Shown here one piece after another: positions 1-8,186 of a stretch of DNA of 24,109 bases (the stretch's first letter is position 1; each line of letters opens with the position of its first letter). The stretch lies in contig JAQBQL010000015.1 of assembly GCA_028287035.1 (NCBI GenBank), positions 1-24,109 on the forward strand, given 5' to 3'. Origin of the DNA: Labilithrix sp. Its GTDB lineage: Bacteria; Myxococcota; Polyangia; Polyangiales; Polyangiaceae. The position numbers were made by a program, and so were the translations under genes. The notes under the pieces were generated by a model. It ran no database searches and was not told where the DNA came from. It saw only the letters and a list, made by a program, of their open reading frames with translations.

Positions 1-1920
1 GAGCGCCTCGAGCGCGGCGCCGAGCGTCCCCGCGGCCGCGGCCATCGCGGCGGCGGTCTCGGCGACGTCGGCCTCGAGCTCGCGGACCGCGGCGAGCAGG
101 TCGAGGATCTGCTCGCGCCTGGCGAGCCATGCGCGCAGGTCGGCGAGCCCGAGGTCCGGCGCGGAGGTCCCGATCCCCGCCTCCGTCCAGAGCGCCCGGT
201 GCGCCGCCAGCGTCGCGGCGCGCGTGCGTGCTGCCTCGTCGTGCTCGCTGCGCACCTTCGCCTGCTCGGCGGCCACGGCGGCGCGCTGCGCGTGGTGGCG
301 GGACAGCGTGAGGACGCGGTCGGCCTCCTGGATCATGCGGTCGGCCACGTGATCGGCGTCGCGCACCGCGGCCTCGAACGCAGCCTCCACGCGGCTCGCG
401 TCGCTGCCCGCGTCACGTGCAGTTTGCACGTTTCGCCACGCCTCGTCCCGGGCCGCTCGAGCCCCGAGGAGATCGGTGCGCGTGGGCGGCGCGAACTCGC
501 CCCCGGCCTGCGCCAGCTGCTGCTCGACGGCATGCGCCTCGCGATCGAGCTCGACGAGCCGGTCGGCGTGGCGTGACAGCGTGCGGTCGAGGTCCCCGAC
601 CCGCGCCGCGACCGCCTCGAGCGCCGCCGCCGAGGGAGGGCGCAGCGCGCGGAGCTCGCCGGTCCCGCCCTCGAAGAGCCCGAGGGCCGCCGCGCGCTCC
701 TCGACCTCGGCCCGCCGCCGCTCGGCGTGGGCGCGCTGCTTGGCGAGGAGCGCCTGCGCGTCGCCCAGCTTGCGCGCGCCCTCGAGCGCGCGGGTCAGAG
801 GGGCGAGCGTCGCCTCGTCGAGCGCCTCCCCAGGACCCTGCTCGGCGCGACGGCGTTCGAGCTCGCGTGCGTCCCGATCGAGCTCGATGCGAAGGGTGTC
901 GAGACGCTGCGCGAGCTTCGTGCGCTCCTGGAGGAGCTTCTGGATGCGCGTCTGCACGCGGACGTCGATGCGCAGCTCGCGGGCCGCGACGGACACCCCG
1001 GCGTGGCGAGCGGCATCCCCCAGCTTGGCGCGCAGGAGCTCGAGCTTCTGCGCGGTGACCTGGCGCGCCTCCCTCGCGCGTTCGTGCGCGCCGAGCCCCG
1101 CGCCGAGACCGGCGATGCGCGCCGCCGCTCCGGCCACCGCCGCGAGCTCGGCGAGGGTGGCCTCGGCCGCGCTCTTCCGTCGCTCGAGCGGGACGCGGCG
1201 GCGCGCGCTCTCGATCTGGGCGCGGCGCCGCGCGAGCTCCGCGCGCTCCTTCGCCACCTTCGCGAGCGCCTCGCGCTGCTCGGTGAGCGCGTTCTGCTGC
1301 GCGACGTACGCCGAGGGGAGCTGCTCCTTCTCCCGGATCGCCTTCTGGTGATCGGCGAACGCCTTGAGCGCCACGTTGAGCGGCTGGGTCGAGCCGCGCG
1401 CCTTGTAGATCTGCTCGGCCTCGTTCTGGAGCTCGACGAGAAGGCGGCGCACGTCACCGCCGCCGCCGACGCTGGCATCGAAGAGGCTGCCCGCGATGTC
1501 GCCCTTGCCCTCGAGGAGGGCCTGCGCGCCGTGGGCGAGGGTCAGGTGATCGAGGCCGAACGCATGACGGAAGGTGTGCTCGTTCACGCCGCCCATGAGG
1601 CGGGTGAGCACCGCCTCGTCGAGCGGCAAGCCGTCCTCGCCGAGCAGCGTGTTGGTCGTGCCCTTGCGGCGCACGATGCGGGTGCGGACGCCGCCCGGGC
1701 CGACCAGGGTGCCGCCGATGCGCAGCTCCGACATCTTGTGGACGTGCGCGTCCTGGGTGCGCGTCTCGATGCCGTAGAGCAGCCCGGTGATGGCGCGGAG
1801 CGTCGTGCTCTTGCCGGCCTCGTTCCGTCCGAAGACCACGTGCACGCCGGGCGCGCCGAGGTCGAGGGTGTGGCCGCGAAACGGTCCGTACGCGAGCAGA
1901 TCGAGCTGCGCGATGCGCAT
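1..1920 (-). CDS. YhaN-family (SbcC/Rad50-like) AAA ATPase, C-terminus beyond window
   Basis: This minus-strand frame stays open from an ATG at 1920 to the window edge, giving 640 residues without the C-terminal end. The N-terminus (MRIAQLDLLAYGPFRGHTLD) followed by Walker A GRNEAGKST at residues 31-39 is typical of the YhaN branch of SbcC/Rad50-like ATPases. From about residue 180 the protein turns into long Ala/Arg/Glu-rich helices with many heptad-like stretches, consistent with the coiled-coil arm of an SMC-like protein. The distal Walker B lobe would lie outside the window. The start overlaps the stop of the upstream nuclease gene by one base (TGATG), so the two are translationally coupled. 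By analogy with SbcCD and YhaO/YhaN, the product probably drives an ATP-dependent nuclease acting on DNA ends or hairpins. The family call is firm; the exact substrate is inference. Confidence 0.9.
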   Translation of the reverse strand, partial: MRIAQLDLLAYGPFRGHTLDLGAPGVHVVFGRNEAGKSTTLRAITGLLYGIETRTQDAHVHKMSELRIGGTLVGPGGVRTRIVRRKGTTNTLLGEDGLPLDEAVLTRLMGGVNEHTFRHAFGLDHLTLAHGAQALLEGKGDIAGSLFDASVGGGGDVRRLLVELQNEAEQIYKARGSTQPLNVALKAFADHQKAIREKEQLPSAYVAQQNALTEQREALAKVAKERAELARRRAQIESARRRVPLERRKSAAEATLAELAAVAGAAARIAGLGAGLGAHERAREARQVTAQKLELLRAKLGDAARHAGVSVAARELRIDVRVQTRIQKLLQERTKLAQRLDTLRIELDRDARELERRRAEQGPGEALDEATLAPLTRALEGARKLGDAQALLAKQRAHAERRRAEVEERAAALGLFEGGTGELRALRPPSAAALEAVAARVGDLDRTLSRHADRLVELDREAHAVEQQLAQAGGEFAPPTRTDLLGARAARDEAWRNVQTARDAGSDASRVEAAFEAAVRDADHVADRMIQEADRVLTLSRHHAQRAAVAAEQAKVRSEHDEAARTRAATLAAHRALWTEAGIGTSAPDLGLADLRAWLARREQILDLLAAVRELEADVAETAAAMAAAAGTLGAALEAL

Positions 1921-3206
1921 CAGTCGAGCGCTCCCTCGCGCGGTCCTGCCACCTCGAGGAGGCGCGGCAAGAGCGTCTGCTCGACGTCCTCGACGATGGC
2001 CCGCATCGTCTGCGGATCGGAGAGGGCGAGCGCCCCTTCCCCTTCACGGAGATCCTTGGGGAGCTTCTTCTCGAGCTCCGCGAACTGCGCCACCAGCTCG
2101 GCGAGCTCCGCGGGGTCGTCCTTGATCGCGTGCAGGCGCCGCGCGAGGTGCCCGACCGCGCCGGCCTCCTCGCGGACGCGCGCGAGGTCGAACGTCGACC
2201 GCGTCGTCAGCTTGATCTTCTCGAGCCAGATCGCGTCGCCGAGACCGTCGCTCACCGCGGCGCGGAGCTGCGCGGTGAAGTGCTCGACGTCGCCGCGGAG
2301 CGAGGCATTGGCGGCGGTCGTGCCGCCGACCACGACGCGGGCCGCGACGAGCCGATCGGAACAGGCGCGCGCCCGCTCGGCGAGCGCCTCGTGGACGAGA
2401 TCGACCGCGTCGTGCAGATCGGCGGCGCCGGAGACGTCGACCGCCACGTTCTCCCATCGCACCACGTCGAGCGCGCGGTGCTCGACCGTTGCGACGACGC
2501 CGTCCGTCACCGTGACGAGGCTGGCGCCCTTCGGTCCGGTCTCGCGTGCGTGGCGTCCCTGGAGATTGCCCGGGAAGACGATCCACGGCTCGTGCGGCCC
2601 CTCGCTGACGACCTCGCGCGCGTGCACGTGGCCGAGCGCCCAGTACTCGTAGCCCTTCGCGCGCATGACGGCCTGCGAGGTCGGCGCGTAGGCGTCGTGC
2701 CCCTCGCGGCCGTCGAGGCACGTGTGGAGGAGCCCGATGTTGAAGACGCCGCGCTCGCCGTCGGGGTACCGCGCGGCGAGGTCCGCGGTGGTGGCGCGCA
2801 TCGTGAACGACTGACCGTGGACGACCGCGCTGCCGCCCGCGACCGCCACCGACTCGGGCCGCTTGGCGCCGAGCTCCCGCACGTTCGCGGGGAGCTTCAG
2901 GTGCTTCGTGATGGCGCTGGCGGCGTCGTGGTTCCCGCGCACCACCACCACCTCCACGTTGCCTTCGCGGAGGCGCGCCATCTGCGTGACGAAGAAGAGG
3001 CCGGTCGAGAAGTCCTTCCAGTCGCCGTCGAAGACGTCACCGGCGAGCACGACGAAGGAGACGGCCTCCTCGAGGCACATCGTGACGAGGCCCTCGAGCG
3101 CGCGCCGCGTCGCCCCCCGCAGCCGGTCGACGGGCGCGCCGTCGTAGCGCCCGAGCCCGAGCATCGGGCTGTCCAGGTGGAGGTCGGCGGCGTGGACGAA
3201 CTTCAC
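1920..3206 (-). CDS. SbcD/YhaO-family metallophosphoesterase, DNA repair exonuclease
   Basis: A 428-residue protein with all calcineurin-like phosphoesterase motifs: DLHLD at residues 8-12, GDVFD near 58-62, GNHD near 94-97, and the GHVH pair near 196-199. These residues bind the two metal ions of Mre11/SbcD nucleases. The length and the helical, acidic C-terminal half fit the YhaO branch better than E. coli SbcD. I chose the GTG at 3206 because the family starts directly with (V/M)KFVHAADLHLD; the frame is open farther upstream, but that part would run across the divergent intergenic region. The next gene encodes the matching ATPase and overlaps by one base, so the pair very likely forms a nuclease complex. 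Expected role: processing of double-strand breaks or cruciforms in the cytoplasm. Confidence 0.92.
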   Translation of the reverse strand: MKFVHAADLHLDSPMLGLGRYDGAPVDRLRGATRRALEGLVTMCLEEAVSFVVLAGDVFDGDWKDFSTGLFFVTQMARLREGNVEVVVVRGNHDAASAITKHLKLPANVRELGAKRPESVAVAGGSAVVHGQSFTMRATTADLAARYPDGERGVFNIGLLHTCLDGREGHDAYAPTSQAVMRAKGYEYWALGHVHAREVVSEGPHEPWIVFPGNLQGRHARETGPKGASLVTVTDGVVATVEHRALDVVRWENVAVDVSGAADLHDAVDLVHEALAERARACSDRLVAARVVVGGTTAANASLRGDVEHFTAQLRAAVSDGLGDAIWLEKIKLTTRSTFDLARVREEAGAVGHLARRLHAIKDDPAELAELVAQFAELEKKLPKDLREGEGALALSDPQTMRAIVEDVEQTLLPRLLEVAGPREGALD

Positions 3207-3293
3207 GGCGGGGACTCTAGCAACGTCCGCCGATCTGCGCTGCCTGGCGCCGATTTCGTGCGACGGCCCGCTGGGCCCCGGCTCTTGCCCTCG

Positions 3294-4001
3294 ATGAACG
3301 GCATCTTCTCGCGCTTCGCGCCCCTCCTCGTCGTCCTCTCCACCCTCTTCGCCGCGGGCTGCGGGTCGGTGGCGTTCCAGCCGTCGATCCAGTCCGTGGG
3401 TGAATACAAGAACACCGCCAGGGTGGCTGACCTGGCGGAGGACATGCCGGAGCACTCCGCCGAGAAGGTGAAGGTCCTCGTCCAGTCACTCCCCGACGGA
3501 ATGACCGTGAAGGATGGGCTCCTCGACTACGACCGCAGCCAGTACGAGCTGCTCGGGAAGGTCGCTGCAACGTACAAGGATCCGAGCCTCGTGAACCTGG
3601 GCTTCTGGGTCTACGGCTACAAGGAGAGCGACCGCTGGCGGAAGGCCCTCTGCACCTGGCAGGTGCCGCTGTCGTGGGTGACCCTCACGATGTGGTCGTG
3701 GCTCTCGCCCACGTACTATCCGTGCCGCGTCAAGGCGGGCGAGGAGGAGGAGCGCCGCGCAGACGTGGTCGAGACCCTGCAGCGCGCGACGAAGGCGCTC
3801 GGCGGTGACCTCGTCGTGGTGTCGGGCTTCGGCGGCGTCAACTTCATCACCGTCGACCGGAACAGCGGCGGCGTCGTGGCAGCGAACGCGATCGGCACCC
3901 TCAACGGCAGCGGCTACGCGTTTCGCACCCTCGGCCCCGGCGCCCCGAAGCACGGCAAGGACACGCCCGCGACGCCGGTGAAGGGCGTGACGCATCTCTG
4001 A
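3294..4001 (+). CDS. Putative lipoprotein of unknown function
   Basis: A 235-residue protein that starts with a Met-Asn-Gly n-region, a hydrophobic segment (residues 8-20) and a lipobox FAAGC with the lipidated Cys at 23, so it should be exported and lipid-anchored. The +2 residue is Gly. I do not recognise the mature domain. Its middle part (about residues 105-145) is rich in Trp and Tyr and contains two Cys that could pair; the C-terminal part is Gly/Val-rich. The ATG at 3294 places the signal peptide at the very N-terminus, whereas the much longer open frame upstream is only a shadow of the opposite-strand nuclease. The Ser/Thr kinase gene begins 42 bases downstream on the same strand, so they may be co-transcribed. 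Confidence 0.82.
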   Translation: MNGIFSRFAPLLVVLSTLFAAGCGSVAFQPSIQSVGEYKNTARVADLAEDMPEHSAEKVKVLVQSLPDGMTVKDGLLDYDRSQYELLGKVAATYKDPSLVNLGFWVYGYKESDRWRKALCTWQVPLSWVTLTMWSWLSPTYYPCRVKAGEEEERRADVVETLQRATKALGGDLVVVSGFGGVNFITVDRNSGGVVAANAIGTLNGSGYAFRTLGPGAPKHGKDTPATPVKGVTHL

Positions 4002-4043
4002 GATCGAGGTGCGCCCGGGGCGCCCTTCCGATACGCTGCACCG

Positions 4044-7000
4044 GTGACCCTCGCGGCGTTCCAGGGCCTCCTCGCAGGCCGATTCGTCATCGAGCGCGAG
4101 GTCGGTCGCGGCGGCGTGGGCATCGTGTACCGCGCGAACGACGAGGTCACCGGGACGCCGGTCGCGCTCAAGATCATCGCCATCCACGGGGTCGACGCCG
4201 GCGAGGAGGCGCGCTTCGGCCGCGAGGGCCGCGTGCTCGCCGGGCTCAGCCATCCCAACATCGTGCGCGTCGTGGCGTTCGGTCAGCTCGACGAGGGCCA
4301 GCCCTACGTCGCGATGGAATGGCTCGACGGCGAGGACATCGCGCAGCGTCAGAAGCGCGCTCCCCTCACCCTCGGCCAGGCGGTGGAGATCGCGGCGCAG
4401 GTCGCGGACGCGCTGGCGCACTCGCACGCCGTCGGGATCGTGCACCGCGACATCAAGCCTTCCAACGTCATCCTGCTCGGGAGCAGCCCGGGCCACGAGT
4501 GGCCGGTCACCGCGAAGCTCGTCGATTTCGGCGTCGCCTCCGCGGAGGACTCGCGGCTCACGCGGACCGGCGCCATCATCGGGACCCCCGCGTACATGGC
4601 GCCCGAGCAGGCGCGCGGCGACGCCGAGGTCGACGCGCGGTCGGACATCTACGGGCTCGGCGCGACGCTCTTCGAGATGATCGCCGGGCGACCGCCGCAC
4701 GTCGGCCCGACGCCGGTCGCCATCCTGGCTCGCCTCGTCACCACGCCCGCGCCGCGCCTCACCGAGATCTTCCCCGAGGCGCCGCACTCGCTCGACGATC
4801 TGCTGAGCGACATGCTGTCGACGCACCCCGAGGACCGTCCCGCGCGCGCCAGTGACGTGGCGCTCCGCCTTCGGGGGATCGCCACCGAGCTCGAGAGCCA
4901 GCCGCAGACGATGCGCACGACGTCCCCGGACGCGCCCCAGAGCATGGGATCGATGATCCTGAGCTCGACGCGTCCCGCCTCGGGGTCGCGGCTCGTCACG
5001 TCGATCCTCGCCACCCACGTCCCGAAGGGCCCCGCGCGCGGCCGCCTCCTCGCCCACCTGCGCGCGCGCGGCGCCGAGGCCACCGAGCTCGGGGGCGACG
5101 CGATCGTCGCGCACCTCGGCGTCAAGAAGGCGATCGGCGACGAGGCGTCCCGCGCGCTCGATCTCGGCCTGCGCCTCGCGAAGGCGGGTTGCAGCGTGGG
5201 CGTCGCCACCGGGCGCACGCGCATCGACCGCACCCGCCCCACCGGCGAGGTGGTCGACCGCGCAGCCGCCCTCGCGCGCGACGCGCAGAAGAACCAGGTC
5301 CTCGCCGACACCACGACGAGCGAGCTCGCGCGCGGCGCGTTCGAGGTGCAGATCCGCTCCGACGGATCGGCGATCGTCAGCGCCAAGCTCGCCCTCCGCA
5401 AGGACGTGGTGGGCGGCTCGCCGTTCGTCGGTCGCGAGGCGGACCTCTCGCAGATCGTGAGCGCGTTCGAGCGGTGCCAGGAGGACGGCACCCCGATCAT
5501 CGTCACCATCTCGGGCGCGCCCGGCATCGGCAAGACGCGCCTTCGTCGCGAGGCGGTGGCCCGCATCTCGGCGCATCCGTCATCGCCGCGCGTCGCGCTC
5601 GTGCGCGCCGAGTCGTTCGCGAAGAGCCATGCGCTCGGGATCATGGCCGAGGTGGCGCGCGCCATCGCCGGCGTGACCAAGGGCGCGGCGCTCGAGGACG
5701 TCATGGTCGCGACCGACGCGATGCTCGCGAAGACCGAGGGCGTGGGGCCGGGGACGCGCGACCTCGTCGGCCGGCTCGTCGCCAACGAGCCCCTGCCGGA
5801 GAGCGGTGACGCGCGGGCGGCGCGCGACGCGCTGTGGATCGCGCTCACCGATCTCGCGCTCCGCGCCTCGCACCACACGCCGCTCGTCATCGCGCTCGAG
5901 GACGCGCAGTGGGCCGACCTCGACAGCCTCGCGTGGCTCGACCACCTCCTCGCCCGGGCCGCCGGTCATTCGGTGTTCGTCCTGGCGACGGCGCGCCCCA
6001 CGCTCTGGCGCGACGATCCGGCGCGCTTCTCGGGCCGCGACCACGTGCGCATCGAGCTGCGGCCGCTCGCGCGAAGGACGGTGCGCGCGATCGCGCAGGC
6101 CATCCTCGGTGACAAGGCACGCAGCGCCGAGGGCGAGACGCTCGTCGAGTCGATCGCGACGCAGGCCGGCGGCTCACCCCTGTTCGCGGAGGAGCTCGCG
6201 CGGCTCGCCCACCAGGGTCGCGACGCGGCGAGCGCGCCGACCATCGAGGCGGCCATCCAGGTGTCGCTCGACGCGCTCGACGAGGACGTGCGCGAGGCGT
6301 GCATGAAGCTGAGCGTCTTCGGCATGCAGCTGTGGGACGCGGGGCTCGCGGCGCTCGGCGTGCGCAACGCGACCGACGTGATGCGCTTGCTCACCGCGGC
6401 CGAGGTGGTCGTCGAGCAGGCGTCCTCGCGGTTCAAGGAGACCCGCGAGTGGGCGTTCAAGCACGCGCTCACGCGTGACGTGGCCTACGCGTCGCTCGGG
6501 GACGACCAGCTCCGCGATCTCCACGCGCGCGCCGGTCACTGGCTCGCGCGCATGGGCGAGGACGACGCGAGCGTCGCTCGCCACCTCGAGCTCGGCGGCG
6601 AGCCGGTGCGCGCTGCGGCCTTCCTCGAGAAGGCGGCGCGCCGTGCGCTCGCCGCCAACGCGCTCGGCGAAGCGGTCCGCCTGTCCGAAAAGGCGCTCGC
6701 GTTCGCCGAGGACCGGCCGACGCAGTTCAGCCGCGCGCAGCTCCTCGACGAGGCGTGGAATCGCCTCGACGCGCGCGCCGGGGAGCGCGACACGGCGGTG
6801 CGCGCGATGCAGGAATCCGTGACCGACGAGCCGAGCGAGGTCCGCGCCCTCGGCGCGCGGGTCCGCTACGACGACGCGCTCGGCGGCGGGCCCGACACGA
6901 CGGCCGGCCTCGAGGACGTCATCCGTCGTGCAAAGGTGGCGGGCCTCTTCGACGAGGAGGCGCGCAGCGCGGCGGCGCTCGCGTCGCGGCTCGCGTTCGC

Positions 7001-7976
7001 CGGCGAGCTCGACAAGGCAGCGGACGTCGCCGGATCGCTCCTCGAGCTGTCGCGCGTCCACGGCATCCCGGCGGCCGCGGTCGACGCCTGGCAGACGCTC
7101 GCGGTCGTGCGCCAGGCACGCGGTGACGTCGCCGCGGCCCTCGAGGCACGCCGCAGCGCCGCGCGCGCCGCCGCCGAGGCCGGTCTGAAGACGCGCGAGG
7201 CGACGCTGACCATCAACGTCGGCTTCGCGCTGACCACGATGGGGGCAAAGGAAGAGGCGCGCGTCGCCATCGAGAGCGGCATCGCGCTCGCGCAGGCGGT
7301 CGGCTCGCCGGGCACCGTGCGCCACGGCCAGATGAACCTGCTCTGCTGGGTCGCCACGTTCGGGCCGGAGGCGGCGCTCGACGGGCTCCTCGCCGAGCCG
7401 CGCGGCATCGCCGACAGCGCCGTCTCCGGCGCGTGGGTGCCCCACGATCGCGCGACGCTCGGCGTCCTCTTCTACCGGGGCGAGGAGCTCCTGCGGAACG
7501 ACGCGCGCGGCGGATCCATGGCTTCCCGCGGGCTCGCCGCAACGCCCGCCGAGCAGGCACGAACGCTCCTCAGGACCGCCGCCGGCGGATACCGCGCGAC
7601 CAAGATGCTCGACGTCGTCCCCGTCGCGCTCGGCCTGTGGGCCGAAGCGGAGCGCCGCTGCGGAGCGCCCGAGCGCGCGCTCGAGATCGCGACCGAGGCC
7701 GCGGCGCTCCTCGAGCACGGCTCGCCGAGCCTGCTCAACGAGGCGCCGATCTACCTCGCGCTGCACGGCGCGTGCGTCGACCTCGGGCGCGCCGACGAGG
7801 CGAAGCAGGCGATCGCCCGCGGGCTGCCGCTGCTCGTCACCCGCGTCCACGGGCTCTCGGGCACGCCCTACGCGCGGGACTTCCTGCGTCATCTCGCGCC
7901 GAACGCCGGGCTCACCGCCGCTGCCGAGGGCTACGGGCTGCTGCCCGCCGAGATCGCCGCCATCGTCGCCTCGTGA
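4044..7976 (+). CDS. Ser/Thr kinase fused to a degenerate cyclase-like domain, AAA ATPase and TPR-like region
   Basis: A 1310-residue, apparently cytoplasmic multidomain protein with a GTG start. Residues 14-280 form a complete Hanks-type kinase: glycine loop GRGGVG (21-26), ATP-binding Lys43 in VALKI, catalytic HRDIKPSN (134-141), DFG (161-163) and APE (186-188). Residues about 320-445 look like a nucleotide-cyclase fold (ELGGDAIVAHLG, VGVATG, GEVVDRAAALA), but the N-terminal metal-binding part is not recognisable. An AAA_16-type ATPase follows, with Walker A GAPGIGKT at 491-498 and Walker B-like LVIALEDAQWAD near 614-625. From about residue 820 to the end it is helical and Ala-rich, as expected for TPR-like repeats. 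The order kinase, cyclase-like, ATPase, TPR is common in myxobacterial signalling proteins of the PknK/TOMM-kinase type. I see no TM segment. The substrate is unknown. Confidence 0.93.
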   Translation: MTLAAFQGLLAGRFVIEREVGRGGVGIVYRANDEVTGTPVALKIIAIHGVDAGEEARFGREGRVLAGLSHPNIVRVVAFGQLDEGQPYVAMEWLDGEDIAQRQKRAPLTLGQAVEIAAQVADALAHSHAVGIVHRDIKPSNVILLGSSPGHEWPVTAKLVDFGVASAEDSRLTRTGAIIGTPAYMAPEQARGDAEVDARSDIYGLGATLFEMIAGRPPHVGPTPVAILARLVTTPAPRLTEIFPEAPHSLDDLLSDMLSTHPEDRPARASDVALRLRGIATELESQPQTMRTTSPDAPQSMGSMILSSTRPASGSRLVTSILATHVPKGPARGRLLAHLRARGAEATELGGDAIVAHLGVKKAIGDEASRALDLGLRLAKAGCSVGVATGRTRIDRTRPTGEVVDRAAALARDAQKNQVLADTTTSELARGAFEVQIRSDGSAIVSAKLALRKDVVGGSPFVGREADLSQIVSAFERCQEDGTPIIVTISGAPGIGKTRLRREAVARISAHPSSPRVALVRAESFAKSHALGIMAEVARAIAGVTKGAALEDVMVATDAMLAKTEGVGPGTRDLVGRLVANEPLPESGDARAARDALWIALTDLALRASHHTPLVIALEDAQWADLDSLAWLDHLLARAAGHSVFVLATARPTLWRDDPARFSGRDHVRIELRPLARRTVRAIAQAILGDKARSAEGETLVESIATQAGGSPLFAEELARLAHQGRDAASAPTIEAAIQVSLDALDEDVREACMKLSVFGMQLWDAGLAALGVRNATDVMRLLTAAEVVVEQASSRFKETREWAFKHALTRDVAYASLGDDQLRDLHARAGHWLARMGEDDASVARHLELGGEPVRAAAFLEKAARRALAANALGEAVRLSEKALAFAEDRPTQFSRAQLLDEAWNRLDARAGERDTAVRAMQESVTDEPSEVRALGARVRYDDALGGGPDTTAGLEDVIRRAKVAGLFDEEARSAAALASRLAFAGELDKAADVAGSLLELSRVHGIPAAAVDAWQTLAVVRQARGDVAAALEARRSAARAAAEAGLKTREATLTINVGFALTTMGAKEEARVAIESGIALAQAVGSPGTVRHGQMNLLCWVATFGPEAALDGLLAEPRGIADSAVSGAWVPHDRATLGVLFYRGEELLRNDARGGSMASRGLAATPAEQARTLLRTAAGGYRATKMLDVVPVALGLWAEAERRCGAPERALEIATEAAALLEHGSPSLLNEAPIYLALHGACVDLGRADEAKQAIARGLPLLVTRVHGLSGTPYARDFLRHLAPNAGLTAAAEGYGLLPAEIAAIVAS

Positions 7977-8186
7977 GCGCGTGATCGCGGCGTCGCGGGG
8001 GTGGATCGGTCGGCCACCGCGATCCGGGTGAGCGCCGCGGATCTGGTGGTGCATCCCACATCCGGCACCGGCCCGTGCGCATGGCTGCCGGGACCGAAAG
8101 ACGCGGCCTCGACACCTTTTCCGTCCCGACGCGACGTGAGCGGACCGCGCCGCCCTTGGCCCGCCCGTTGCGATGAGGTCTCCCCG

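Noticed and set aside
4011..4024. GC-rich inverted repeat between the lipoprotein and kinase genes
   Set aside because: GCGCCC-G-GGGCGC has a one-base loop and no T-run; it is short and expected by chance at this GC content, so I do not call a terminator.
3486..5576. A 696-residue minus-strand frame opposite the lipoprotein and kinase
   Set aside because: Same artefact; composition dominated by Arg, Ala, Asp and Glu, no recognisable domain, and it spans the intergenic gap of real plus-strand genes.
7977..8186. 210-base gap before the protease gene searched for a small gene, RNA or promoter
   Set aside because: Only the open frame upstream of the protease start is present; no signal, hairpin with T-run or convincing -35/-10 pair was found.
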